Assembly (NCBI GenBank): GCA_019096065.1
Contig: JAGUCH010000004.1
Coordinates: forward strand, 8,804,001 to 8,868,000
DNA: 64,000 bases
Origin: Paracyclopina nana
Taxonomy: Eukaryota; Arthropoda; Copepoda; Cyclopoida; Cyclopettidae
Reading direction: 5' to 3'
Part shown: piece after piece, positions 9,501 through 19,089 of the stretch
How positions within the stretch are numbered: the stretch's first letter is position 1
How the letters are laid out: the number at the start of each line of letters is the position of its first letter
Notes under the pieces: model-generated
Seen by the model: only the letters and a program-made list of their open reading frames with translations
Told to the model about the DNA's origin: nothing
Databases searched by the model: none
Made by a program: the position numbers and the translations under genes

Positions 9501-12500
9501 TTTTCTCATGAACAGTTTCGCCGGCTCTGTCATTTCCATGCACTGCTGCACCACCTGCTTGGCTTCTTCCACCGTTTCCACCCCGTGGACCACATCGTCC
9601 ATGTAGGCATCTTGCTCGAAGGCCATAGCAGCCTTTGGGTATTGCTCTCGGTGCTCGTTGGCCATATGACGAAGAGTAAACAGCGCCATGCACGGGCTGG
9701 CTTTCGCTCCAAAGACTACTGAGTGAGACTCATAGCATTTCCCATCCCAGAAAAAGCGGTAGAATTTGTGGTCTTCCTCAGGCAATGCAATTTGGTTGTA
9801 CATCCGCTTTATATCTGCAATGACTAGAACTGGCTTTAATCTGGCTCTAATCAGTAACTCAAGAATGTTAGACAATAAATTGGGGCCCGCATATTGGCCG
9901 TCATTCAGGCTCTTCCCATCCTTGGCCTTCCTGCTACAATCGTAGACCACCCGCACTGGCGTTGACACCTTGTCATAACGAAAAACCAGCAGCCATGCCA
10001 AGTAGTAGCCTACTAGTAAATCATGCGTTAGCGCGCTGATTTCAACTATGAACCCCTGTTTGACGTTTTCAAGAATTTCCTGAGTTACTTTTTTGTGCAA
10101 TTCCGGATCCTTAAGCTTTAGTCGCCTCTCAAACCTTTCAGTGTTAGTTTTGACCTCATTATAGTTACATGTGAAATCCGGCTCATTTGGCATCCACAAC
10201 GTTGGCGTTTGATATCGTCCATCTTCTCTTCTGGTGATGCCTCGTTGCAATAGCTGCATGCAGTACTCCTCGACTTTGTTGAGTGGTTTTTTCTCAGCTT
10301 CCTCCCCCGGCTCGACACCCATATGGTCGAGATCCCAGTACCTTTTGAGGAAATCCATGGGGTCACCAATGTTGGAGTCTTCATCGGATTCATAGTCCTG
10401 CACTGTTGCCAGTACTGATGTTTCTTCTCCGTAGAGGACTACGTTGCCTAGCTTGGATTTGATCACATATGGCTTGTCAGGTTCTGCCGTAGCCGGCAAG
10501 AGCCAGTGGAAATAGTCTATTCCAACTAATAAGTCAATTCTGTTAGGTTGCGCGTATACTGGGAAATCTGTGTTTCCGAGCTCCGGAAAGCGAGCAATTA
10601 AGTCATTAATAGGGGAGCATTTGATTGATGCAATGATTTCGGGCACTGTGGTTACCTTGAGTGTTTGGCGATATTCAGGGTTAACCGTTGATTCAATTTC
10701 AACTTGGGTGGACATGACGTCAATAGTCTGCTTGTGCGAAAGAGTTTTAATGGTCTGCTTCTTGGGTAGCCCCTTTAAGCCCAATTGCTGCGCAATATGT
10801 TGAGTTAAAAAGCATGATTGCGCTCCTGTGTCTAGCAAACAATTGATTTTGATTTCTTGCTTTGTGACAGGGTTTCTAACAATAACTGGAGCGGTGAGAA
10901 AGGACGACAAATTGGCCTTTGACAGCCTAGTTGTCAGGATTGATGACTCTTGTTCGACGTCTTCTTGAGGTTGAGCACTTTCATTGAGCATTTGCTCTAG
11001 TGATTTGGCTAATGCTAACAAAATTGATTGTTGCGACTGCGACGGAGGTTTCGTGTCACTCACCGCAACAGTTCCGTTGTTTTTTCCTTTTGGAGGTGGC
11101 TTCTGGAATGGTTTCTTCTTGGCAGGGTGGGTCACCTTGTCGAAGTGCAAGAGTGTGTGATGGCCTTCGTCCGCGCAAATTGAGCATTTCCAGGTTGTTT
11201 TGTCGCAGTTTCGACGACTATGCCTCCCCCGGATGCATCGATAGCAGGCTCCATGCTCACGTGCTTTCAGTCTTCTTTGCAGATTTGTCATTTGCTTAAA
11301 TACTGGGCACTGTAGCAGTGTATGCGCATTTGAGCACTCGGGACAGGTGACATAAATCTTGAGATCATCAGTGGTGTTCGCGTCTGTGGCGGCCGCTAAA
11401 GCCATTTGCACATCTTCTTCGTCTGGAGAGTAGTCGCTAGATGAAGAGTTCGCATCAGTTGATTGATCATCCACAAGCATAGCGCTTTTCGACTGGAAAC
11501 GAGGTTTTTCCTTGCGTGGTTTGTCTTTGTCTTTGGCATCAGTTAATCCCTGGCTTTGCCGATGGTGAAGATTGTTGATCTGGGTGGTGCACCAGCTGTC
11601 AAAAGCTTCGAAGGTAAAGCCATCAGCATCCTTGGCAGCCAGGTATTGGCTGAACGAGTCTTCTGTGCCTGGCGCGAAGGGCAACGTGCGCCAGACTTGA
11701 CCGTAGTGAGTTTCTAGGATAGCATTTGGAATTGACAGCAGCTGGTGCCTGAGCCTGTTCACCGCGGACTTAGCAGTCGACAACGATTCCAGATTCCGAT
11801 GAGAAATTGGCGTGAGCTTTTGAATATTCTGAAAAGCATACGCTAGCACTTTTTGTACTGACCCAAAGGCGGCTTCCAGATTCGCTTTAGCAAGCTCGTA
11901 TCCTTGGGGAGTTGGAGTGCAGTAACCAACGCAATCATAGGCCGGGTGCTTTTTGGTTCGCTTGTTGTACGTGAGAGAGCGCAACCTAATTAGCTTTTCA
12001 GGCACTGGCACTTTTCGATTTTCATCAATGAGGAACTTGAAATTTTCGCGAAATATAAAATATTCCGATGGATCCGTGCCGTCGAATGGAGCGATTTCAA
12101 CATGTGCTAGTTTGATACCTCTCCTTGTGCTTTCTTCATCCGAGGTGTCACTGTAGTCATCCCGATGGCGTCGATGGCGACTCCCTCGACCTCCTCGATG
12201 CTGTCGCCCGTGGCGTCGATTTCGGCCATCGCCTTCGTCATTGTCATCATCGTCATCCGGGTTATCATCCGGTGGGCCAGAGCCGCCCGCTGCACCTCCA
12301 GCTCCTGCCCCTACTGAATTAGGATTAAAGGTAACCTGGTTGCTCGAACCTTGGCTGATGGTTTCCGTTCCATTTGCTCGGCCATTATTTGGGGTTGAAG
12401 ATCCTTGCGGGTTAGCTAGCGCCGACGACCTCAAGCTGCTTGCTCGAGATCCAGAGTTACTACCACCTGGAGCAGGGCTTGGCCTGGATAATGTCCGGTT

Positions 12501-14195
12501 GTTCCATGGCCTCGGATTTTGCTCCTGGTGATTGATTCGGTCGTCTATTACTGTCTCGATCCTGTAATTATGGAATTGATGCAGAACGTGCTCATAATCT
12601 CGATCGGCTACATCGTCAAAGTTTGCCGCATTCTGCTGCGGATCAATTTGACATATTTGAGGGATCAATTGCACTCGGCGATGATTGACTTGACCCAGCA
12701 GAGCTAACATGGCCTCCACTGTTTGCACAGGCTGCCGATTTGCCATGAGGCCTTGCATTTGTTCCATAATGTCATAGAGCTGATCTCTGACCATTGCATA
12801 TGACGTCTGAAGATTGGACAACCTAGCTGAGGTGAGCGCGGATGAACTAGCGTTCCCTGTAGTAGAGCTGGTCATGGCAGTTGGCATCGAAGAAGCCGTC
12901 GAAGCAGATACTCTTGGGCCAAGAAAAGATGATGACGAGGTAGCCCCCGTATTGTTGGGTGAGACTGTGAGAACTTGTCTCGATTGGCCCGAGTTTGATG
13001 AAACCGTATGAGGCAAGCTTCGCCCATTTCCAGGGTTTTCCGGCGAGGTCGTCCCTTGAGAGAATGTACTTTGGCTGCGAAAAGAAGTGGCTAGCGCCGA
13101 CGAAGAAGGAGCGGACCTGGCAGCGTCAATGAGGCCTTGCCGTAGATTGATTAAACTTCGTTGATGAGCTAACTTGTTAATTAGTTCATTTATTGCTTCA
13201 TAGATGGGCCTAGCGCATAGCTGCGTGGCCTCAATGGCAGCTTCGTCGATCAATTGCAGCCAATCTGATAAAGTCTCCAGTACTCGATCATGATGACTGC
13301 GGCCCTCCGTCTCCAAGGAGGAGTAAGCTTGGGCATCATTGGCTGGGTTTCCAAGCCGGCCTTCCGCCTTTCGCATCCACAGTTTAGCCTGGTCAACACA
13401 TTTGATGTACTCGCTTTCTTTTGATGCAACTTCCAGTTGTCTTTGACGCGAGTTTTGTCGCAGTGCCTCTAGCGAGGCCAGGACCGCGCTCCGGTCCACC
13501 GTGGTCGGGGGACCAGCACCAGACGTGGAAGGCTGCGAAGTAGGGGGAGGATTACTATCCATTGCAGGTGGTTGATACCTGATTGGAGCTGGCGTGGTGA
13601 AGATTTGCGGAGTCTGGAAGTCCTCTTGCGAGTCGTCCAGCAGCGGTCTCGGCGGTGTCAGTACCACAGGTTGCGGAGCTGGCCCAGAGCTAGCGCTACC
13701 AAGCTTCCAATTCGAAGGGTTCGAGAAAGGACGCGGCAATCCTCCTTGACTTAAAGAGGGAAAATTAGACAACTCAAAACGTGAAGGTCTCACCAATGGA
13801 GGAGCAAACTGCGTAGCCGCGTTGTTCAGCTCCAGTTGTTCTCCAGTCTCCTCGATGACCGTTTGCATATGCACATCCGGATTGGTCGTCTGATTCCCTT
13901 GAGTCTCACTCGGTTCAAGCTGAGACTCGTTTAAGTTGTCCTGGTTCTGAGTAGTCTCATCAGGTGTAGTGTCATCGGGAATGACCTCTAGCCAAGATTG
14001 GTTGGATTCCTCCGAATCCGGCTGATTTGGAGGCTCCTCGGTGGGCATTGGCCTCGCGGCCTCAGCCTTGACTTGCTGCTCGATTTCTTCGTCCGTGGGA
14101 GGGGGCAGACCTAAGCGCCGTCTGCTCCTTCGAATGTCTCGTTTTGGCGGCGTGGGTGTAGTGGAAGACTTCTTCCGTTTCTTCTTATTTGACAT
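6513..14195 (-). CDS. BEL/Pao Gag-Pol polyprotein
   Basis: 2560 aa in one uninterrupted frame. Residues 1 to about 690 are Pro/Ser/Gln-rich and low complexity. A DUF1759-type Gag region follows (from about 700, IKLAHVEIAPFDGTDPSEY). Near residue 980 come a CCHC knuckle (CYRCIRGRHSRRNC) and a CCHH one (CSICADEGHHTLLH). The aspartic protease motif LLDTGAQS is near 1118. Reverse transcriptase has YMDD near 1531, RNase H a FSDAS near 1722. The integrase has an HHCC zinc domain near 2100-2122 and D, D, E residues near 2157, 2217 and 2276, followed by a DUF5641-type C-terminal domain (about 2360-2450). All catalytic motifs seen are intact, which with identical LTRs suggests the element may be competent. 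It encodes reverse transcription and integration of the element. Confidence 0.95.
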   Translation of the reverse strand: MSNKKKRKKSSTTPTPPKRDIRRSRRRLGLPPPTDEEIEQQVKAEAARPMPTEEPPNQPDSEESNQSWLEVIPDDTTPDETTQNQDNLNESQLEPSETQGNQTTNPDVHMQTVIEETGEQLELNNAATQFAPPLVRPSRFELSNFPSLSQGGLPRPFSNPSNWKLGSASSGPAPQPVVLTPPRPLLDDSQEDFQTPQIFTTPAPIRYQPPAMDSNPPPTSQPSTSGAGPPTTVDRSAVLASLEALRQNSRQRQLEVASKESEYIKCVDQAKLWMRKAEGRLGNPANDAQAYSSLETEGRSHHDRVLETLSDWLQLIDEAAIEATQLCARPIYEAINELINKLAHQRSLINLRQGLIDAARSAPSSSALATSFRSQSTFSQGTTSPENPGNGRSLPHTVSSNSGQSRQVLTVSPNNTGATSSSSFLGPRVSASTASSMPTAMTSSTTGNASSSALTSARLSNLQTSYAMVRDQLYDIMEQMQGLMANRQPVQTVEAMLALLGQVNHRRVQLIPQICQIDPQQNAANFDDVADRDYEHVLHQFHNYRIETVIDDRINHQEQNPRPWNNRTLSRPSPAPGGSNSGSRASSLRSSALANPQGSSTPNNGRANGTETISQGSSNQVTFNPNSVGAGAGGAAGGSGPPDDNPDDDDDNDEGDGRNRRHGRQHRGGRGSRHRRHRDDYSDTSDEESTRRGIKLAHVEIAPFDGTDPSEYFIFRENFKFLIDENRKVPVPEKLIRLRSLTYNKRTKKHPAYDCVGYCTPTPQGYELAKANLEAAFGSVQKVLAYAFQNIQKLTPISHRNLESLSTAKSAVNRLRHQLLSIPNAILETHYGQVWRTLPFAPGTEDSFSQYLAAKDADGFTFEAFDSWCTTQINNLHHRQSQGLTDAKDKDKPRKEKPRFQSKSAMLVDDQSTDANSSSSDYSPDEEDVQMALAAATDANTTDDLKIYVTCPECSNAHTLLQCPVFKQMTNLQRRLKAREHGACYRCIRGRHSRRNCDKTTWKCSICADEGHHTLLHFDKVTHPAKKKPFQKPPPKGKNNGTVAVSDTKPPSQSQQSILLALAKSLEQMLNESAQPQEDVEQESSILTTRLSKANLSSFLTAPVIVRNPVTKQEIKINCLLDTGAQSCFLTQHIAQQLGLKGLPKKQTIKTLSHKQTIDVMSTQVEIESTVNPEYRQTLKVTTVPEIIASIKCSPINDLIARFPELGNTDFPVYAQPNRIDLLVGIDYFHWLLPATAEPDKPYVIKSKLGNVVLYGEETSVLATVQDYESDEDSNIGDPMDFLKRYWDLDHMGVEPGEEAEKKPLNKVEEYCMQLLQRGITRREDGRYQTPTLWMPNEPDFTCNYNEVKTNTERFERRLKLKDPELHKKVTQEILENVKQGFIVEISALTHDLLVGYYLAWLLVFRYDKVSTPVRVVYDCSRKAKDGKSLNDGQYAGPNLLSNILELLIRARLKPVLVIADIKRMYNQIALPEEDHKFYRFFWDGKCYESHSVVFGAKASPCMALFTLRHMANEHREQYPKAAMAFEQDAYMDDVVHGVETVEEAKQVVQQCMEMTEPAKLFMRKWQSSHPEVLEGLDVEHVSQVHILADECDQKIKALGMCIDMSRDVLTFLPPDFTPYLESPTTMRKLAGAQAKIYDPLGLLEPITLILKVVQQQVQALRTVYDLGWDTNLDEIIDPDLQRVLQKWREAVHSMKLITNFTFPRAIRRAQVEAMDLLIFSDASELAYAVAAYVRVQYSEVHVEVHLLACKRQLAPLNERRSIPDLELLGATNSVRLKDKILVASKVFQHIYFFTDSQCVLAWIMKPGRTWKVFVGNRVSEIHRRSKDLTWAHVPGKENPADLPTRLQTPEELLQNELWLKGPHWAAGPKELFPKWLPPVKDEDSLPEVTCEKAKSVLLASLATAEDSQNSPLMEALAPCIEQWEVFKNKDKVFFYERYSSLKKAINVLSWVRLYLTKLLVRARLRKLTKLPIDKTVLTAQQIESAMTDCSATLYSQLHRQQAEIIIVRNEQIAAFYDELNHLRKTGAFPKKSLLSGLRLVVGDQYELRTLGRLSEVHLPWLTTQRLVIPKGQLATAVANQIHNSTSHHSSKRSLLLRLKATYWVLNADQVGNQVIKNCVECQKLKNVPLTPQMAPLPRDSVPYTDLLPFRHVSLDFAGPFDVIRGRSTVEKFVMIVICRHTKAIHAEVVEALDATSITNGLRRFCYRRGTPETIRSDNQAGLKKALKKLWADDRHQHVLDNLDNVDWLTLRKWANEGGVKTWTFSPPYGPHFNGLAEAGIKMWKRALFKTYRKRSFQNDDFNTLVVEAESIVNSRPLGVIEDEVITPQHFLSKGPPGEILPAVAKADIPTLTHRYAEIQRFQQTLWEEWVKRWLVQVHRLPKWREFAKSVQVGQLVLVTMPNSKRAAWHYGKIVKLLPSRIDGVCRKVQIQFAPQKIKKHTLTRPITSLIPVNEVEENPEENPVSRPMDELPFLVEEHRVLREKIAAREKARKKVTVTHSEVQVREKDSVRPAPKLLSGRRAAKSQSENCAEANKPDGALASASTRPITRAYSKTRAQN

Positions 14196-14251
14196 TTACC
14201 TCCCTTGCCAAGTTTGTCCCAGGTTCGGCCTCTTAGCAGAGGTTGGCACCA

Positions 14252-14270
14252 ATCCCGGGTCGCGGCACCA
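14252..14270 (-). other. primer-binding site
   Basis: On the minus strand, three bases after the 5' LTR, TGGTGCCGCGACCCGGGAT begins with TGG, the complement of a tRNA CCA end. The tRNA would have an acceptor 3' strand TCGCGGC and a T stem containing CCCGGG. I cannot assign the isoacceptor. Confidence 0.8.
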
Positions 14271-14273
14271 TTT

Positions 14274-14610
14274 TGTTCAAGCAAGAGGTACTTGTCCTTG
14301 AAATGATCAATAAAAGAAGTATCAATAAAGATCTACTTGCCAAATGTCAACTGTCAAAGTCAATTGCTATAGAATAGCGCGGTAAAATCGGTAGTAGCGT
14401 CACAATCGGTAAAAGCTTGAGCCTTAGCAGGCTAGACTTGATGAACCAAAGGCCAAGATGAAGGCCCCCCTCGTTGGGGAGCAATGGCGGCCTTCAAGGA
14501 CGAAAAGAATAGATCTATCTCGTTCAAAGGTAAAACAGCAAGTAATATATTCTCGGCAAAAAGGACGCTAGCTCAGTCAGCTAGCGCCCGCGCAACAGCG
14601 CTACCAGACA
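14274..14610 (-). repeat. 5' LTR of the BEL/Pao element
   Basis: 337-bp copy identical by eye to 2690-3026. It is flanked on the right by the tcagt target duplication. In element orientation it begins TGTCTGG and ends TTGAACA. Confidence 0.97.
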
Positions 14611-14962
14611 TCAGTGATATGTGTATTCCTCCCTACTGCTGCTGCTGTAATTAATTGGTCACTTGCACACACTTCATGAAGACAGGTGCAGATTTTCCTT
14701 TTGTTTTCTCCCACAAATAAGCACTATCAGTGGATGCCTTGAAAATTTTAAGGCTAAAAAGGTTGGTGCTGAAAAATCTGGACTCAGATGTATCGTCATC
14801 AGTGCAGTGTTGAAGAATATACAAGGGATCTGTTTGCATGAATTCTTCCTTTTTATTACCCAAGGATGCCAATCAACTTCCACTTGTTTGAGGCTATAAT
14901 TTCTCTAAGGGTCAGCAATCCATTTTGGGAATAATTTAGCCAAGAAATAAGCTAACATAGTA
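14611..14962. other. 3' flank of DHX37, no gene seen
   Basis: This stretch lies between the retroelement and the DHX37 stop codon. Short open frames here have no features of real genes. It probably includes the 3' UTR of DHX37 and possibly the former 3' flank of the phosphatase gene, separated by the insertion. Confidence 0.5.
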
Positions 14963-17900
14963 TCAATGCATTATATTTGGCCACAATTTAGTCACCTCTG
15001 AATGCAACTCTTCATCAAGCCAGTTCAAGTAGGGCTTGAGCAAAAAATTGGGACTGCTCTCCAGAGCCTTGGTTAACTTCACTTTGCTGTCAACATTTGC
15101 ATGGAGCAAGGCCTCAAAAAGCGGCCGGGTCCTCTTGGCATGCAAGCTGCCCCAAGTCTTGATCATGGCCACAGGAGCTGTCAACAATTGGTCAGCATAG
15201 GCTTTCAACTTTGGGAGCACAGCACCTTCAAGGAGAAATTTGGCAAAGTACTTGATCCTCTCATTGTGGACTGGATGCACAGTTTTTACAAGTGGCAGCG
15301 ACCAACTCCTCTCACCGAAGGTGCCAGCTCTGAAAGTCAGGACTTCTCCTCTTTCCTCATCATAGATGGGCTCTCTGTCTGCCAAAGGCTTGGAAAGGTT
15401 GCAATCAAGAGGGCAAAAGTCTGGCAGCCAAGATGCATCAATGGCAGTGACTCCTCTCATGAACATCTTGCCCTCAATCTCAAAAATCTCCTGATACACC
15501 ACCCATTCTGGCGGAGTAGAAGTCTTCAACACGCTCATGTGATGCAAGAAAACGGGCTCCTCCATGGTTCGAGTGTAGTAGGCGAACTTGAACTTTTTCT
15601 TGTCCTCAACCTTGTGCAAGTCTTCCAAAGGAACCTTGAGGGCAACATGATCAGGCAGGCCGGCCAACAAAATTTGGCGCAGCAGAAAAGCCTCAGTTTG
15701 GCCAGGTGCCTTTGTCTTAGGATCCAGTACTACTTGGAGGGAAGACAGCTCATTGGCGAGTTGCCTTCTGAGTTTCCTGATTTCTTGCATGGCCTTGAAC
15801 CGGAGGCCATTCCTGTCACAAAACTCTCTAGTGCAGCCGGCATATTCAGTGACATAGATGGCTGACAAGAGAACCATAGGATCGCCAAGGAGTTGTGTGT
15901 GTCCATTGCCTGCCCACTTAGACCTCAGTTGAATCAGGTCATGTTTGTTAAAGGCATCAGCATGATTGCCCACTGGCATTTCCAGCAAGACTTCCTGCAT
16001 GGACAGAGCTGCTACCATGGAGATGGTATGCTCTGTCAGACTGTGCTGATGGCTCAAAGCGAGCATTTTGGCATATCTTGGAGCAACTGGGAACAAGGAC
16101 ATTGTCCTTCCCAGGGGAGTAATCTTCTTGGTGTCAGGGTCCAAGGCTCCAATTTGAGTCAAGTGTCGCTCGGCTGCCACAATTTGCTGTGCATCTGGAG
16201 GAGTTGGAAAAGGGAACTCGGACACTTTTGCCTTGCCCATGGCCTTGAGTTGCAGCACCACATCTTGAACAGGCCTGGATTTGATGTCAGGCATGGCATG
16301 GTCTTCAAAGGTTTGAAACACAGCAGAAGAGTACAGCCTGTAGCAATGGCCAGCACCTTGTCGTCCGGCTCTGCCAGCTCTTTGATCAGCCTGAGCCTTG
16401 GATGTCCACATGACTTGATACGTAGAGACTCCTGTGACCTTGTCGAACAGTCTCACTTTCATTTTGCCAGTGTCCACAACATATTTGGTTCCTTAATTAA
16501 ATTGGGTTATTTGGAAAATCAAGACTTTTAAAACTATGCTTTACCTGGAATTGTCAAGGAAGTTTCAGCAACATTAGTGGCAATCACACATAACCTGTGG
16601 CCTTCTGGAGGAGGTTTGAATACCTTGGCTTGCTCTTTAGGGTCCAGTTTGGAGAAGAGAGGCAAAACCCAAAGTGGATTGGCCAGCTTTGAAGCCCTGG
16701 GATCTATGGCATCAGGATCCTCTTGGTCAGAGTCCTCTTCTATCTTTTCAGCACCCTCTTCATCAGTGGGCTTTGTGGAGTAGTTGTCCAAATTGACCTT
16801 GGGCATCTTTTTTGCAGACTTTAATGCCTTGTCTAGAGCTTTCTCCACATCTTCAGTCGTTTCACTCATGTCTCTGGATGGGAATAAAGCCTTGAGTTTC
16901 TTGGACAGCCTCAGCACTTCATCTTGACCAGTGACAAACACAAGAATACCTCCATCTGGCAAAGTTCTGTGAATCTTGCAGACTTTTCTGAATGCTTCAT
17001 CAATATATTCACCCTCTCCAGTGGGAGTTTTCCTATTGAAGTGGACTTGGACATCAAACTGCCTGGTTTCCACATTGATCACAGGTGGAGCCACAGTGAA
17101 GAGTTGAATGGCCCTATGAGGGCTGGGCAAAAAGTCCTCCACCCTGAGTGTGGCTGACATGATGACCAATTTCAGCTTGCCCATTTCGGCGGCAAACTTT
17201 TTGTTCCTTCTGAACACATATCTTGATAAATGTCCAATTAGGATGTCGGTGGACACTGATCTTTCATGCGCCTCATCGATCACTATGACTGAGTACTTTT
17301 TCAAGTAGGGATCCTTCTCAGCCTCCCTTAACAGAACACCATCTGTCATGAATTTGATCCTCGTAGAGGGTTTGGTCTTGTCATCAAATCGAATCTGGTA
17401 GGAGACGAGTCCATGCTGCTCCACATTCATTTCCAAAGCCACTCTTGATGCCATTGAAATTGCAGCCACTCTTCGGGGCTCGGTGATGCCAATGAGCTTG
17501 TCATTGTTAGCAAATCCGGCTTCATACAAAAATTGAGGGACTTGGGTAGTTTTACCTGAGCCTGTCTCTCCTGCAATTATGACAACATCATTGTTCCTTA
17601 TTCGGTCAATGACTGTGTGTTCTTCAGAGATGATTGGCAGCCTTGACCTAGCTGCCATCACTTCTGCCGTCCTTGACACAGGCACAAAGACAGTAGGCTC
17701 AACTACTTCAGCTTCCACCTTTTCAATAATTGCCTCAGCCTTGTCTTCTGGTTGCTCTTCTGGTTTTACAGCTACTTCATTGTCAGCCATTTCTTCGCTT
17801 GCACTATTACACTCAAGTGTTTCATCCTCTTCGGATTCTGATTCACTACTTGATGCCCGATCAAATCCCAAAACATTTGGATCACTTTGTTCTGGAAAAA

Positions 17901-18402
17901 TGTCCTCTACCTTCTTGGGTTTCTTAAGCTTTGTCTTCAGTGGCATTTCAATGTCCTCGCCTGGAACTGAAACCTGCTCTAGATTGACACCTGACTGCTC
18001 CATGAGCTCTTTCCAGTGGTCTTCTGCAAACTGTCGCTTCAAGCCTTTGGTCTGCACTGATGACAACGAAACCATTTTGTCCAACAAACTTTTGTCAGCT
18101 TGCACTTGCTCCAGTTTTTCCAACAGTTCTTCTCTTTCCCCCTTCTTCTTTTTCCTTTCCACGACTTTTTCCAAAATTTTCCGCTTCCTCTTACTGAGAA
18201 TGGGCCCAATTGGAGCATTGGAAGCATCAGACTTGAATTTGCGCTTTTTCGAAGGCAAAACCAAAGCATTCGAGCCATCGATTTCCACATTGTCTACTTT
18301 CAACTCAAGCTTGGAAGCCAACTTTTCAGTTTCAGAATTGTCAATCGCTCCAGGATTGTTGGTACGAGCTCTCCAGTTATATCCTTTCTTATTTTTCCCC
18401 AT
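14963..18402 (-). CDS. DHX37: DEAH-box RNA helicase DHX37 (Kurz)
   Basis: Exon 1 is 16545-18402 and exon 2 is 14963-16491, giving 1128 aa with one 53-bp intron. The start [13 protein letters not shown] matches the conserved N terminus of DHX37. A lysine-rich nuclear-signal-like N-terminal third precedes the helicase core. Motif [11 protein letters not shown] is near residue 276, motif II DEAH near 377, SAT shortly after, motif V in [14 protein letters not shown] ending exon 1, and motif [10 protein letters not shown] near 655. Helicase-associated and OB-fold regions follow, and the C terminus ends in a Trp-containing helix. DHX37 is a nucleolar helicase needed for release of U3 snoRNA and small-subunit rRNA maturation. 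All helicase motifs look intact. The first ATG after an upstream in-frame stretch was chosen by family match. Confidence 0.95.
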
Positions 18403-19089
18403 CTTACAGCTCACAGTTGAATAGAAATTCACATGGGTTTGTTATGTAAACAAAACGGATCGAATGAGTCGCTCGGAAGGTACGAAACCCGTCAACTAAA
18501 TGTAAGGCTAACTTTTAGAGTACAAAATTGAGCACCACAAAATGTGGCAAATAACATTTGCCCAATTCCGTTGGGCATACCAAATCTTTTTTCAGCCATA
18601 TTTTGCTTGAAAATCTAATTTTTGCAAGAGACTGGCCTGCTCATCAGGAACATTACAATCAATTTTCATTTTTTATATGAATTTTAATTAATATAAATTA
18701 TGGTAGCAATTTTGGTAAGTTTTTTCCGTCAAATGCTTGAGTAAAATCTGAAATTCATAAACATATTTCCACCAAAATCGGCCCTAACGAAATTTTAACG
18801 GGCTTTTTAACAAACAGCACTAACATTTTTCATTTTTTTGAAAAGTTTTTTCCGTCAAATGCTTAAGTAAAATTTGAAATTCATAAAGCTATTTCGACCA
18901 AAATCGGCCTTAACGAAATTTTTGCGGGCTTTTTATCAAAACAACACATTTTTTATTTTGTTTTCAGATTTTTTTATTTGGGTACATAATAATAAAATCA
19001 TGGTCCGCACATTTTACCTGTCAAAACAAAGTTCCGCAATTTGACGGAATTTCTCTTCGTCATTTGATTTTATCATTTTAGGAGAGACG
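18403..19089. promoter_or_regulatory. divergent promoter region of DHX37 and nischarin with repeats
   Basis: This spacer separates two divergent start codons. It contains two diverged copies in tandem of a unit of roughly 125 bp (from 18719 and from 18843), each carrying CCGTCAAATGCTT, agtaaaat, aaattcataaa and caaaatcggcc in order. TTTGACGG also occurs at 19040-19047. The second unit and the following sequence to about 19050 resemble 1028-1215. No TATA box stands out. Confidence 0.5.

Larger units (their letters stand above)
2690..14610 (-). mobile_element. full-length BEL/Pao LTR retrotransposon
   Basis: The element is 11,921 bp. The left LTR (2690-3026) and right LTR (14274-14610) are both 337 bp and identical by eye, with TG..CA ends. 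The flanks carry the 5-bp duplication tcagt (2685-2689 and 14611-14615). On the minus strand a primer-binding site follows the 5' LTR after 3 nt, and a polypurine tract abuts the 3' LTR. Gag-Pol is one long frame with protease, reverse transcriptase, RNase H and integrase in BEL/Pao order. A further coding region lies between pol and the 3' LTR. The element sits between the 3' ends of two convergent genes and interrupts neither coding sequence. Identical LTRs mean a very recent insertion. Confidence 0.97.
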
